Of a stretch of 64,000 nucleotides of DNA, positions 46,676 through 55,432 are shown in pieces (position 1 is the first letter of the stretch; every line of letters starts with the position of its first letter). Origin of the DNA: Alistipes sp. ZOR0009 (GTDB lineage Bacteria > Bacteroidota > Bacteroidia > Bacteroidales > ZOR0009). The DNA lies in assembly GCF_000798815.1 (NCBI RefSeq), contig NZ_JTLD01000004.1:248001-312000 (forward strand). Direction: 5' to 3'. The translations under genes were made by a program, and so were the position numbers. The notes beneath the pieces are model-generated. The model searched no databases. It saw only the letters and a program-made list of their open reading frames with translations, and was not told the DNA's origin.

Positions 46676-47216
46676 CCTCTTGTACCTTTTTAGGTTTATC
46701 AATAACGTAAGCCCGCATCTTTTTAATCTTAGCTTGGAGGGCCATCATTCCCTCGAGCAGCGCTTCGGGACGAGGAGGGCATCCTGGGATGTATACATCC
46801 ACGGGGATTACGTTGTCTACGCCCTTAACCACCGAGTAAGAGTTGTAGAAGAAAGGGCCACCGGAAACGGCGCAAGCGCCCATGGCGATTACGAACTTGG
46901 GCTCTGGCATTTGGTCGTAAAGCCTCTTGAGCACGGGGGCCATCTTGTAGGTGATGGTACCGGCCACAATGATTAAGTCGGCCTGACGAGGGGTTGCGCG
47001 GGCAACCTCGAAACCAAAGCGAGACCAGTCGTACTTAGCCGAGGCGGCTGACATCATCTCGATAGCGCAGCAGCTTGTTCCGAAAGTTAGCGGCCACAGG
47101 GAGTTGCTGCGTGCCCAGTTGGCTAGCGCATCAACTGAGGTAACCAAAAAGTTGGTTTTGCCGGTTTCGTCGGCAAATACCTCGCCCGGAAAATCTGGTT
47201 TCTGAGTTAAATCCAT
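46668..47216 (-). CDS. nuoB: NADH-quinone oxidoreductase subunit B (cluster N2)
   Basis: 182 residues. It carries the N2 [4Fe-4S] cluster that reduces quinone. Ligands are the tandem cysteines in [11 protein letters not shown], the cysteine in [10 protein letters not shown] and the cysteine in [14 protein letters not shown]. The start overlaps the nuoA end by 10 bp. Confidence 0.97.
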   Translation of the reverse strand: MDLTQKPDFPGEVFADETGKTNFLVTSVDALANWARSNSLWPLTFGTSCCAIEMMSAASAKYDWSRFGFEVARATPRQADLIIVAGTITYKMAPVLKRLYDQMPEPKFVIAMGACAVSGGPFFYNSYSVVKGVDNVIPVDVYIPGCPPRPEALLEGMMALQAKIKKMRAYVIDKPKKVQEDE

Positions 47217-47557
47217 TGTAACGCTTTCTTTTTATAGGCATAAAGAAGCCCAAGGAACAATACGATAACGAAAAATAGCATTTCGACAAATGCCGTAACG
47301 CCTACCGTCTTGAAGGCCGCGGCCCAAGGGTACATGAAGGCGATTTCGACGTCGAAAAGCAGGAATACGAGGGCAAAAAGGTAGTAACCTACGTGGAATT
47401 GAACCCAGGTGGTACCCTCTGTTTGGATACCACACTCGTAAGCTTCTCCCTTTACTTCATTGGTCTTGCTCACCGACATGGCGTTACCAAGCCCAATAGC
47501 CAATGCAGCGAAGAAAATTCCGCAAAACATTAGCAGTAGGAGTGAAACACTTCCCAT
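47207..47557 (-). CDS. nuoA: NADH-quinone oxidoreductase subunit A
   Basis: 116 residues, three helices. The loop [26 protein letters not shown] contains the conserved cysteine near the quinone channel, and [14 protein letters not shown] is the family signature in helix 2. First gene of the operon. Confidence 0.96.
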   Translation of the reverse strand: MGSVSLLLLMFCGIFFAALAIGLGNAMSVSKTNEVKGEAYECGIQTEGTTWVQFHVGYYLFALVFLLFDVEIAFMYPWAAAFKTVGVTAFVEMLFFVIVLFLGLLYAYKKKALQWI

Positions 47558-48316
47558 ACTAATTACCTGTTTTAGTAGTATATTGATTTAATAAGTCATT
47601 CTTCGGTTAACACAATAGGGGCTACCGCTAGCACGCTATTGTTGCCAACAAAATAGGCTTACAGCCTGACGCCGAGCGTCTAAACGGGGGGTGCCAAATC
47701 GTAGCCAAGCTTTGCTTTTTGCATTCGCAAAAGTTTAGTAATTAATAATCTTGTTTATTTTGGCTTTTAGAATGCGGCAAAAGTAAAGGCTTAATTTCGT
47801 TTTCCAATAGCCCTTCGGGAAATTGTTCAACCAACGCTGTTAAGCAGTTAACACCTTTTTTAAGGGTATAAACGATGAAATATCAGGCATGTTGGCCTGT
47901 TATCCCCTTAACACCCTCCGATTTTAACTAAAATTATAGCACAAAATAACATTAGGCGCACCGTAAAGCGCAGCAGGAGCTAATTGATTACAAAGAAGTT
48001 GAATGGAGCTAAAAAGAATAGGCCGAAGCTAAAGTAAACTTGGGTGTGCAAAACAAAAAAAGGCCCCATGCAGCGGAACAAAGCCGCTGTACAATGCGGC
48101 AACTACGTAAAAACATGGATATACGCCTTGTAGAATGGGGTAACCGCCTTGAAGGAGCGAAAAAGTGCCCCTGTGAAATGAAGGTTTGGAGGTTTGTAAT
48201 GCATAAGTGAGGGTGTGGTAACCATAAGTTGGAGAGATATGAGGGCTATTAGAATTGTTAATAATACCCCATTTATAATATCAGTTGCTGATATTATAAA
48301 AAAATAGGCTGTTATA
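47558..48316. other. Gene-free stretch between nuoA and the DUF4116-like gene
   Basis: About 760 bp without a supportable gene. It holds the candidate nuo promoter and, at 48216-48236, an isolated unit (TGGTAACCATAAGTTGGAGAG) of the minisatellite that recurs as an array at 49119-49330. Confidence 0.6.
47778..47808 (-). promoter_or_regulatory. Candidate nuo operon promoter
   Basis: On the minus strand ATTG, 19 nt, TACTTTTG (47785-47778), the last an exact TAnnTTTG. It lies 220 bp before the nuoA ATG, so the transcript would have a long leader. No riboswitch was recognised in the leader. Confidence 0.4.
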
Positions 48317-48817
48317 ATGGTCGATGCTTTTTTCTCTTGGTTAAATTTGGGCTATAATAAAAACAACAATATGGGACAATACAGAGAGTTTACGGAACAA
48401 GATTACATAAACATGGGTCATGCTAAGTTGATGGAGGTAGTTAAACATTTTCCTTATGTGATAAGGTTGAGAATAAAGCAAACACCAGAGTTGTGTATGG
48501 CCGCGGTAAGGGTTGACGGGTTAGTTCTTGAATGCGTTAGGGTACAGAGTAGAGAAATATGCTTAGAGGCAGTGAAGCAGAACGGTTTCGCGTTAAGGTA
48601 TGCCGAATTCCAAAATGAAGAAATTCTTATGGAGGCCGTGAAGCAGAATGGGATGGCGTTGGGGTTAATTAGAAACCAAACGATTGATTTAATAAAGGCG
48701 GCATTGGTACAGACGCCTTTTGCTTATAATAAGATAATAAAACAAGACCTTTTTACATATATGTTGCTTAGGGAGTTATACGGTGAACTAAGGCTTAAAC
48801 TTGAATCAGTAGAATAA
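48317..48817 (+). CDS. DUF4116-like repeat protein
   Basis: 166 residues. From about residue 50 three or four copies of a 23-24 residue helical repeat are visible: LCMAAVRVDGLVLECVRVQS, ICLEAVKQNGFALRYAEFQN and ILMEAVKQNGMALGLIRNQT. This AVKQNGxAL pattern is that of DUF4116, whose members are of unknown role and often occur as lineage-specific families. An ATG at 48371 (MGQYREF) is an alternative start that removes an odd hydrophobic N-terminus. No signal peptide. The gene is flanked on both sides by the same 21-bp minisatellite words. Confidence 0.72.
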   Translation: MVDAFFSWLNLGYNKNNNMGQYREFTEQDYINMGHAKLMEVVKHFPYVIRLRIKQTPELCMAAVRVDGLVLECVRVQSREICLEAVKQNGFALRYAEFQNEEILMEAVKQNGMALGLIRNQTIDLIKAALVQTPFAYNKIIKQDLFTYMLLRELYGELRLKLESVE

Positions 48818-48998
48818 TATGAGTGATTAAAAAATAGTTACTACCAACCCAAATGGTTTGCGGCTGGTTAAACCAACACATAAACTTTGTATGTAGGCAG
48901 TTAGGGTGTTCCCGACTGCGTTAAGGTTTATAGAAAACCCTTCACCCAAAATGTGAATGGAAGCGGTGAAGAGTTGGGGTTTCTTGCTTGGTTGAGTA

Positions 48999-49124
48999 AA
49001 GAAGCAGAGCGAAGAAATGTGCTTGAAGGCCAGCTGGCAATCAACGTTTAATGCCATATTTTGCCATAAGAAGCGGAAAAATGTGGTTGAGGCGGTAAGT
49101 AGTGATAAGATAGTAAGTTTGTAA
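48999..49124 (+). pseudogene. Decayed fragment of a DUF4116-like gene
   Basis: The frame reads SEEMCLKASW...KKRKNVVEAVSSDK. EEMCLKA and NVVEAV sit at repeat spacing, as in EICLEAV and EILMEAV of the neighbouring gene. It is closed by TGA just upstream and TAA just downstream, and has no start. The similarity is short, so this is a suggestion. Confidence 0.4.
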
Positions 49125-49330
49125 TGGTAAATTAGCGGAGTGGTAACCATAAGTTGAGGTCTGGTAATGATAAGTTGGGGTTTGGTAACCATAAGTTGCG
49201 GTGTGGTAATGGTAAGTTGGCTGTTTGGTAACGGTAAGTTGAGGTGTGGTAATGGTAAGTTGGAGTGTGGTAACGGTAAGTTGAGGTGTGGTTATAAAGG
49301 AATGGGGGTTTGGTAATGGGTAAGTGGCGC
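49119..49330. repeat. Second minisatellite: about eight to ten 21-22-bp units
   Basis: Consensus about TGGTAACGGTAAGTTGAGGTG. Clear units start at 49141, 49162, 49183, 49204, 49226, 49247 and 49268; flanking units are worn. Most units are 21 bp, two are 22 bp. A single unit with the same core lies at 48216, on the other side of the DUF4116-like gene. Minus-strand frames across it (QLTVTTP repeats) have no start or signal and are rejected as genes. Confidence 0.85.
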
Positions 49331-49381
49331 CGTGTAGCGGAAGAGTGCCAGCTTGGGACAAATAAATGCCTGCATAAAATA

Positions 49382-49420
49382 AAGGAGCTTCTCCATGTTT
49401 TGGAGGAGCTTCCCTTTTTT
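49382..49420 (+). terminator. Terminator-like hairpin without an intact gene
   Basis: AAGGAGCTTCTCCA / TGGAGGAGCTTCC stem (imperfect) followed by TTTTTT. It may have ended a plus-strand gene that has decayed. 49421-49804 shows nothing else. Confidence 0.5.
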
Positions 49421-49804
49421 GTAGAAGAGTGGTAGCGTGTAGCAGCTAAGTGGCCGCATGTTTTTTCACAATACGCTGCCTACTTTAAGAAGCTGGTGCA
49501 TATGCTCCCCTACCCTCGCCTAGCAAACGGGGAGTCAGCCCGCGAAAAGGAGCAAATGGCGCCAGCCATGCACCTACTAAAAGATGCATTTAGATGAGGT
49601 GGCCATGAATAGCTAAAGTAGCCCCTAAAATAGGCCATATTGCGCTTAAGGTAAGCAGAATGGCTTCGGGAATGCGGCTTTTGTCTGTGTGTGTTATTTA
49701 GATTTAATATAAATTGCATTTTGTTAGTAAAAAGGGGTTAAAAAAGTGGAAAAATTATTGGCTATTCCCGAAATTTATTTTCAGAACTTAAAAAACCAAC
49801 AGAA

Positions 49805-50731
49805 ATGAAATCAACTACCATTAACTTTTACAGGGCATTAAACAACATTATTCGTTTTATTAAAAGTTCGCCAGATATACAGAGCTACCCGGCAGCAAAA
49901 ACGATTCTTAGCAATATGGTTGCCAACAGCGCGGCGATAGCGCCCATTTACGAGGAGCTGCAACAGGACTCGAGCTACCTACAGGATAAAGTAAACCTTT
50001 TGGTAAAGAATATCTCCAAAAATGGGTACCCGATTGGCAAAGCAGTAGAAAGTTACGCGATTGATAGGAAGGATCCGTTTTTGGCAAAGCGTATCCACAC
50101 CAACTACACGCAAATCAACCGAGCAGGCTGCAACGCAACGTATAATTATGGGAAGATGATAGAAGTAGAGGCATTACGCCTGCTTGAGCAGCTTAAATCG
50201 TACCGAATTGATGAGCAGATGCTGGTAGATTACGGCAACGACCTTACGGAGCTGAAGCGTACGCTTGCAGAGCTGGATGACTTCCAGCAAAATCGAAAGC
50301 ATAAGAATATGCAGCTGGAGCAGTACCTAAAACAAAGCCGAACGTACATAGAACAGGTTGACGTCTTTATGGAAACGTTTCGAATGCAGCAACCTGAACT
50401 TTACAAGATGTATATCGCCATTCGGAAAGAAAAGGAGAACATCAACGGCATAACGCAGATAAAAGTGTACGATAGCGAGACGGGCGAACCTGTAAGGGAG
50501 GCTAAGGTGGCCATAATTTCGACAACAAGGATGGAAAATGGAAAACCGCTAACGGTGGTGGAGCGCAAGACTGGAAAGAATGGCGAGCTGCGGATTTCGG
50601 AGCTGGACTACGATATTTATGACGTGATGGTAACCAAAATTGGCTGTAAAGCGACCGCTGCCAAGCTGGTGGTGTCGGATAACAGCCATATAAAGCTAGA
50701 AATTAAGTTAGAGCGGCTTCAGCTTAGCTAG
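49805..50731 (+). CDS. Helical protein with C-terminal carboxypeptidase-regulatory-like domain, unknown function
   Basis: 308 residues without signal peptide or membrane segment. Residues 1-210 are helical, with heptad-like stretches (ELKRTLAELDDFQQNRKHKNMQLEQYLKQ). Residues 215-308 look like a small beta-sandwich of the CarboxypepD_reg/PEGA type (TQIKVYDSETGEPVREAKVAII ... LDYDIYDVMVTKIGC). This domain is usually extracellular, so its presence in an apparently cytoplasmic protein is odd. It could be exported by a route without a classic signal. No family recognised. Confidence 0.55.
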   Translation: MKSTTINFYRALNNIIRFIKSSPDIQSYPAAKTILSNMVANSAAIAPIYEELQQDSSYLQDKVNLLVKNISKNGYPIGKAVESYAIDRKDPFLAKRIHTNYTQINRAGCNATYNYGKMIEVEALRLLEQLKSYRIDEQMLVDYGNDLTELKRTLAELDDFQQNRKHKNMQLEQYLKQSRTYIEQVDVFMETFRMQQPELYKMYIAIRKEKENINGITQIKVYDSETGEPVREAKVAIISTTRMENGKPLTVVERKTGKNGELRISELDYDIYDVMVTKIGCKATAAKLVVSDNSHIKLEIKLERLQLS

Positions 50732-50758
50732 AGCGTGCTATTTTATTGGGGTTGACAA

Positions 50759-50796
50759 ACAGCCATGGCGCTACCTGCCATGGCTGTTGCTTTTTT
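50759..50796 (+). terminator. Terminator of the gene at 49805-50731
   Basis: ACAGCCATGGC / GCCATGGCTGT perfect 11-bp stem with T-run. 50797-51039 shows no gene. Confidence 0.88.
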
Positions 50797-51039
50797 GCCA
50801 TTTGCTACGGATATGGGGCCTGCATAGAGGTGCTTGCTGCCGGGAAATAGGGATGGGAGGATGGGGATTAGAGTTTGGTTTAAAAAATGGAGGAGCAGGG
50901 GAAGGGGAAAGTATTACAAAAATCAACTAAAGATTTCTATTCATCTTTCGATCAATGCTTCCAATAAATATCCTATAATAGAATTATGATTTTTTTCACA
51001 CACTCCCTCTTAATATTTTATTTCATGTTGAGCATTAAT

Positions 51040-51078
51040 AGAAAAGGGACAGCATTAATGCTGTCCCTTTTCTATTTT
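51040..51078 (-). terminator. Terminator of the MACPF-like lipoprotein gene
   Basis: 17-bp perfect stem (AGAAAAGGGACAGCATT and its complement) with almost no loop, adjoining A/T runs, 10 bp beyond the stop. Confidence 0.85.
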
Positions 51079-51087
51079 TGAATCTGT

Positions 51088-52626
51088 CTAGATGTCTAAT
51101 AAAAGATTAGGATTCTCAACAACATAACCTAATATCCCTTTTTCAATGGGGCTATTTCCTGATATAGTGAAATTTTCATCTCGATATGAAGGAAATCCAA
51201 CGACCTTCCCTAGTTTAGTTTTTGTAAAATCAAATTCACGCTCTACTAAAGGAATTGCCCCTTCATGATATGATCTAAAAATATATCCAACTAGATTAAC
51301 TTCACATCCTTCATGATTAGAACTTGTTGAATAAATGTATTTATTCTTATTTGAAACTGCATATAATGGGACTAACTGATCTGGGAAAATATCTGAATTT
51401 GAAAAAATATACACATCTCTCTCAAATAAATTTTTATATGGAATATTTGTATCTGATATTTTAAAATTTCCAGATAAATTCCCCAAAACTTTCAAATTTC
51501 GATCACAAGGCATTAGGCATGTTCGTTTTGCATCATTTGCAGGAGGATTAACAGTTTCCAGTTTTGATATTTTAGTAAGATTATTATTGCAATCAATAAT
51601 TTTTTTAACTATTTCAGTATGTTTATCTGAATTAGGTATAAAACATGGTTCAACATTTATAAGATTAGACCTATAAAATACCCATTGATTCTTAAGTTCT
51701 AAAAACTCTGTTGTATTTACAAAAGGATAATCATTTATTATATCTTTATAAAAAGTATATCTATTTAAAATTCTTGTAAGATTTTTATTTTGATCAACAT
51801 CTGCAATTGCTTTATTTATTATATCACTAACACCACCTATATTATCAGTAAAATTAAGAATAGGCCCCCCTGATGTACAATTAATTTTTAATGTAGAATT
51901 CTTGAATTCAGAATATTGCGATTTTACTTCTTCAAAACTAACTTTTGTTGATATCATACTTTTGAAAGCAGCTTCCGCGCTCATCTTCACAGTAGATGAA
52001 GTACTATTTGAAAAACTAACATTAGTAAACTCAAACTTTACCATCACAACGCCTCCTAAAACAGCACCTGAAATGAACTTATCTCCAAATTTTTGTCTGA
52101 AATCAGCCGGATTTCTACTTTTATAAATAGATTCCTGAATTGAATTCTTAAAAGATGGTTCAAATGGAGCCATAGATATCTCTCCCTTTACTATTTTCAT
52201 AATTGCTACCCCCACAATGCTATTTGATTTTGAAACAGTTTCCTGGGTAAGCATTTTTTCATAACTTGCAGAAAAACTAAATCCTGCATAGCCAGCCTTA
52301 GCACTTGTTGAAAACTTTTTCTCAACCTTATCCCGCAATTCTGATTCATTAGTAGTCACAATATAGTCCCACTCAGACTGTTCACTACAATCCACAGGTC
52401 TAACAAGAAAATTATCAATAAAAATTTTATTTGTTGTAATTTCGTCAGTAACATCCTTAACACCAAACCCCAAGTAGGAATAAAAATCAGCATTTCCTAG
52501 ACTTTTTCTTCGAGATAACTCACTTTGACCTTCACTTGCAAATTTTTCCTTGAAATTTTCTTCACGAACCTCACTACATGAAAATAACAGAGAGATGAAC
52601 ACAAAATAGATTATTAAACTTTTCAT
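51088..52626 (-). CDS. MACPF-like lipoprotein, possible pore-forming protein
   Basis: 512 residues. Lipoprotein signal with C17 (LLFSC). NADFYSYLGFGVKDVT (about 45-60) resembles the opening strand of MACPF domains. The key site is FRQKFGDKFISGAVLGG: F180, G181, F184 and G191-G192 reproduce the aromatic-G-x-x-aromatic-x6-GG perforin signature exactly in spacing. The strand before it (VGVAIMKIVKGEISM) and the Ser-rich segment after it (VSFSNSTSSTVKMSAEAAF) fit the same fold. After about residue 330 comes a second, Cys-containing domain (CNNNLTKI, CLMPCDRN, EGCEVNLVG). Strong AT bias against its neighbours suggests acquisition. In Bacteroidales, some MACPF proteins kill related strains; that role here is inference. 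Confidence 0.55.
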   Translation of the reverse strand: MKSLIIYFVFISLLFSCSEVREENFKEKFASEGQSELSRRKSLGNADFYSYLGFGVKDVTDEITTNKIFIDNFLVRPVDCSEQSEWDYIVTTNESELRDKVEKKFSTSAKAGYAGFSFSASYEKMLTQETVSKSNSIVGVAIMKIVKGEISMAPFEPSFKNSIQESIYKSRNPADFRQKFGDKFISGAVLGGVVMVKFEFTNVSFSNSTSSTVKMSAEAAFKSMISTKVSFEEVKSQYSEFKNSTLKINCTSGGPILNFTDNIGGVSDIINKAIADVDQNKNLTRILNRYTFYKDIINDYPFVNTTEFLELKNQWVFYRSNLINVEPCFIPNSDKHTEIVKKIIDCNNNLTKISKLETVNPPANDAKRTCLMPCDRNLKVLGNLSGNFKISDTNIPYKNLFERDVYIFSNSDIFPDQLVPLYAVSNKNKYIYSTSSNHEGCEVNLVGYIFRSYHEGAIPLVEREFDFTKTKLGKVVGFPSYRDENFTISGNSPIEKGILGYVVENPNLLLDI

Positions 52627-52804
52627 TAATGTAAAAATTAAGATTTATTCAACAAAAGTATAAATATTAAAATACAACACGTCATCAAAAAATTGTTCTA
52701 AAACATCTACAGATAACCTTTCTTAATCATAAATAAAAAAAGAAAATAGAAACCGCAATAAAGAGGCAGCATTGCATCTTATGCTGCTGAATATACGGCT
52801 AGGG

Positions 52805-53401
52805 CTACTTAGGCTGTAACTGCTCTAAGGCAGATTGGTAAACGCTTTCGAAGTCTTGAGCGCTTAGCCACTGTGCACGACGAGCATTTTTACCCAAAAA
52901 TATTATACCATCCTTACTTTTTCCCTTGTAGGTAGTCACTTTTTCGCCGTTGGCATCAAAAACAGCCAGGGTTATGTAGACGATGGCGCGCGAGGAGGTT
53001 TGGTCTAAGATAAATCCACCAACGGTTTGGTCGAAAGCAATGTCGCATTTAATCTTAAAGGTATAGAAGTAGGTTTTAGCCGCAACTTTCTGCTCTGCAT
53101 TAAGCTTAGATATGCCTGCAAACCGATTTAACCCCTCCCTATACTTTATTTCAAAGCTGGGACTAACGGTTACTGAGTCGAGCTTAAAAATTTGAACCAA
53201 ACGCTTAAGCGTTTTACATTTAACGCTTTCGTTGAATTCCGCGACCCGAGAGCTACTACCAAAGGTTGCCATTTCGGTATCTTGGGTACCCTCGATGGAG
53301 ATGGAGGCGACCATTCCTTGGCGGGAATCTTGCGCAACGGAGGAGCCGGCTGCCATCCATAGGATAAGGGTTAGGCAAAAAAGAGCTTTTACATTTTTCA
53401 T
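52805..53401 (-). CDS. Exported protein of unknown function
   Basis: 198 residues from the ATG at 53401, which opens a proper signal peptide (MKNVKALFCLTLILWMAAGSSVAQ split after VAQ). Upstream ATG/GTG codons would put charged residues before it. The mature part is alpha/beta, with FEIKYREGLNRFAGISKLNAEQ and a late strand region (GFILDQTSSRAIVYITLAVFDANGEKVTTYKG). The two conserved cysteines are in the first half. No family recognised. No lipobox, so periplasmic or secreted. Confidence 0.6.
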   Translation of the reverse strand: MKNVKALFCLTLILWMAAGSSVAQDSRQGMVASISIEGTQDTEMATFGSSSRVAEFNESVKCKTLKRLVQIFKLDSVTVSPSFEIKYREGLNRFAGISKLNAEQKVAAKTYFYTFKIKCDIAFDQTVGGFILDQTSSRAIVYITLAVFDANGEKVTTYKGKSKDGIIFLGKNARRAQWLSAQDFESVYQSALEQLQPK

Positions 53402-53456
53402 TGCTTGCATGTTTTTGTTAAACTTAAAATTTAGCTGAGGCAACCTTTAGATATAA

Positions 53457-53486
53457 GGAAAGCCTGCATGGGGACGCAGGCTTTCC
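53457..53486 (-). terminator. Terminator of the lipoprotein pair
   Basis: GGAAAGCCTGC / GCAGGCTTTCC perfect stem with 8-nt loop, after the gene ending at 53563. Confidence 0.8.
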
Positions 53487-53562
53487 TGTTTCTAAGTAAT
53501 AACGTGACTTACTTACATTAGAAACTGGCGGTTGTTTGGAAGCTACCGTGATTGAAAAAAAT

Positions 53563-54399
53563 TTATTTAGTAAAGTCGAATGATATTTCGGCACGCGAAC
53601 GAATACCCGTGCTAAACCTTGCAACTCGACCTGTTATCTTTCCTTTTATCTGATTGGGGGTGAAAATGCTAAAAACAACGGTCGATTGATCATCATACCA
53701 CACATAGTTACGATCATCTAGCTTGGTAGGATTGGCAAAATTCCCATAAAAATCAGACGTTGCCTCTCCGTATAGAGGAACACCGAAAGTGTACTCCTTT
53801 CCAACCTCAACTTGAGAAGCATTAATCGCAAAACTAAGCTTCAGACCTTGTGAAGTAGCATCTTTAACTATTAAAGACCTAAAGACTTCGAGTTTAAATC
53901 CATATTTGCCTGCTTTAGTGTAGAGATTACAGCCTGTAGTGTAACTATAGGCATCTGCGCCAGCAAAAAGAATACTTCCTGAGGTATAGGAGTACTGAGC
54001 ATCGGGGAAAAGCCCTACAACGGACGCCTCGGTAGTAGAAAAGCTAACTGGATCGCCATAAAATACCGTCCCCGTACTACTTACAGCATAAGCACGAACA
54101 TAGTAGGTAGTTTTCGCGGCTAGATCGGCAAGCGTTACTGTAAAATTCTCATCTTTAGCTGTAGAAACGATCTTTTTAATCGCTCCCGTTAAAGAAGAAG
54201 TCGTACTATAGCAAATTCCCTTTTCAGTAATAACAATTCCTGTGCTATTTTCAACCGTTCCGCCTGCAATAGCCGAAGTGCCGCTTATGCTACTTACGGG
54301 TGCGGTTTTTACAGTTAATGCAACCTTATCATCCTCTTTGGCGCATCCGATTAGGAGCATAACTAAAAGAAATGCAAGAGAAACTTTAAATCTAAACAT
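53563..54399 (-). CDS. Fn3-like lipoprotein (tandem paralog 1)
   Basis: 278 residues from the ATG at 54399, where a lipoprotein signal starts (FRFKVSLAFLLVMLLIGC, C19); the longer frame to 54462 has no signal. Residues about 30-125 form a fibronectin-III/Ig-like domain with the frequent Bacteroidota phrasing AGGTVENSTGIVITEKGICYS ... TTYYVRAYAVSSTGTVFYG. The second half begins at LFPDAQYSYTSGSILF and is shared only with the neighbouring paralog. Surface or periplasmic binding is plausible; ligand unknown. Confidence 0.7.
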   Translation of the reverse strand: MFRFKVSLAFLLVMLLIGCAKEDDKVALTVKTAPVSSISGTSAIAGGTVENSTGIVITEKGICYSTTSSLTGAIKKIVSTAKDENFTVTLADLAAKTTYYVRAYAVSSTGTVFYGDPVSFSTTEASVVGLFPDAQYSYTSGSILFAGADAYSYTTGCNLYTKAGKYGFKLEVFRSLIVKDATSQGLKLSFAINASQVEVGKEYTFGVPLYGEATSDFYGNFANPTKLDDRNYVWYDDQSTVVFSIFTPNQIKGKITGRVARFSTGIRSRAEISFDFTK

Positions 54400-54495
54400 A
54401 TGTATTCGCTTGTTTGTGCAACAGGTTGTTTTGTAGCAATGAAGGAGATATATGTATCTCAATAAAAAGAAAAAATCACAACCTGAACAGCTATT

Positions 54496-55329
54496 TTACT
54501 TCTTAAAATCAAAAGAAACTTCGGCATCTGACTTGACACCTGTAGCGAAACGCGTAAACTTACCCGATATCTTTCCTTTTATCTGATTGGGGGTAAATAC
54601 CGAGAAGGTAACCTTTGATACATCGTTATCCCAGATATAAAAATGGCTATCAAGCTCGGAGGGATTAGCAAAGTTTGCCCAATTGCAATTAGCGGCATCT
54701 CCAGAGCTAGAAACCACCAGCGAATACTCCTTCCCGACCTCAATTTGAGGCGCTTTAACGGTAAAATAAAAGGCTTGCCCCTTAGAGCAACCACCGTAAA
54801 CGCTTAGCGACTTAAAGGTTTCGACACGAAACTCTCCTCCACTTGATTTACAGTAAAGATTACAGCCCGCAGAGTAAGTGTAGGTATTGGTGCCACTAAA
54901 AAGAATATTTCCGGCAGTGTAAGAATACTGGACGTCGGAAAACAGGCTGGTAGCAGCAACTTCGGGAGTTGTAAAGCTTACTTGATTGCCGTAAAACAGC
55001 ATTCCAGTAGAACTTTTTGCATATGCACGAACGTAATAGGACGTTTTAGGTGTAAGATTGTTAAGCGTAACGGTAAAGTTGGCCGTCTTCTCTGTAGCGA
55101 GAACCGTCCTATCTGAAACAGATGGATTAGCAGCAGTTCCGTAGCAAATACCCTTTTCGACAAAAATAATCTTAGAGTCGGATAGGATATTACCCCCTGT
55201 GACTACGGAGGTGCTGCTAAGATTGCTAAAGGAAGCGGTAGTAACAGCAGGAGCCGTTCCAACATCCTCCTTCGAGCACCCAAATCCGAATATAACTAGA
55301 AGAAGTCCCAATAAACCTGTCAATTTCAT
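54496..55329 (-). CDS. Fn3-like lipoprotein (tandem paralog 2)
   Basis: 277 residues, lipobox C18 (VIFGFGC). Same layout as the next gene: Fn3-like domain to about residue 125 (KTSYYVRAYAKSSTGMLFYGNQVSFTTP), then LFSDVQYSYTAGNILFSG and a closing FTPNQIKGKISGKFTRFATGVKSDAEVSFDF that is nearly shared with its twin. The pair looks about half identical by eye, so the duplication is not recent. A 16-bp palindrome (55397-55412) lies 68 bp before the start, next to the TetR gene. Confidence 0.72.
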   Translation of the reverse strand: MKLTGLLGLLLVIFGFGCSKEDVGTAPAVTTASFSNLSSTSVVTGGNILSDSKIIFVEKGICYGTAANPSVSDRTVLATEKTANFTVTLNNLTPKTSYYVRAYAKSSTGMLFYGNQVSFTTPEVAATSLFSDVQYSYTAGNILFSGTNTYTYSAGCNLYCKSSGGEFRVETFKSLSVYGGCSKGQAFYFTVKAPQIEVGKEYSLVVSSSGDAANCNWANFANPSELDSHFYIWDNDVSKVTFSVFTPNQIKGKISGKFTRFATGVKSDAEVSFDFKK

Positions 55330-55396
55330 ACCTTCAATAAGTTGTGGTGTAACATTAACTTTAAAATATTATTCAAAATAGATCGTTTTTCATCCA

Positions 55397-55412
55397 GAAT
55401 GAATGTTCATTC
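55397..55412. promoter_or_regulatory. Candidate TetR operator before the lipoprotein pair
   Basis: GAATGAA-TG-TTCATTC, perfect palindrome. A weak -7 box (CTATTTTG, minus strand, 55374-55381) sits 15 bp downstream of it, so a bound repressor would cover the -33 region. Confidence 0.5.
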
Positions 55413-55432
55413 CATTTTTAGGCGAAAATTTT

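Noticed and set aside
47558-47777. Riboswitch in the long nuo leader
   Set aside because: No recognisable conserved core or expression platform could be identified by eye.
48827-49361. Minus-strand frames rich in QLTVTTP repeats as genes
   Set aside because: They are the translated minisatellite; no ribosome site, signal peptide or normal codon use.
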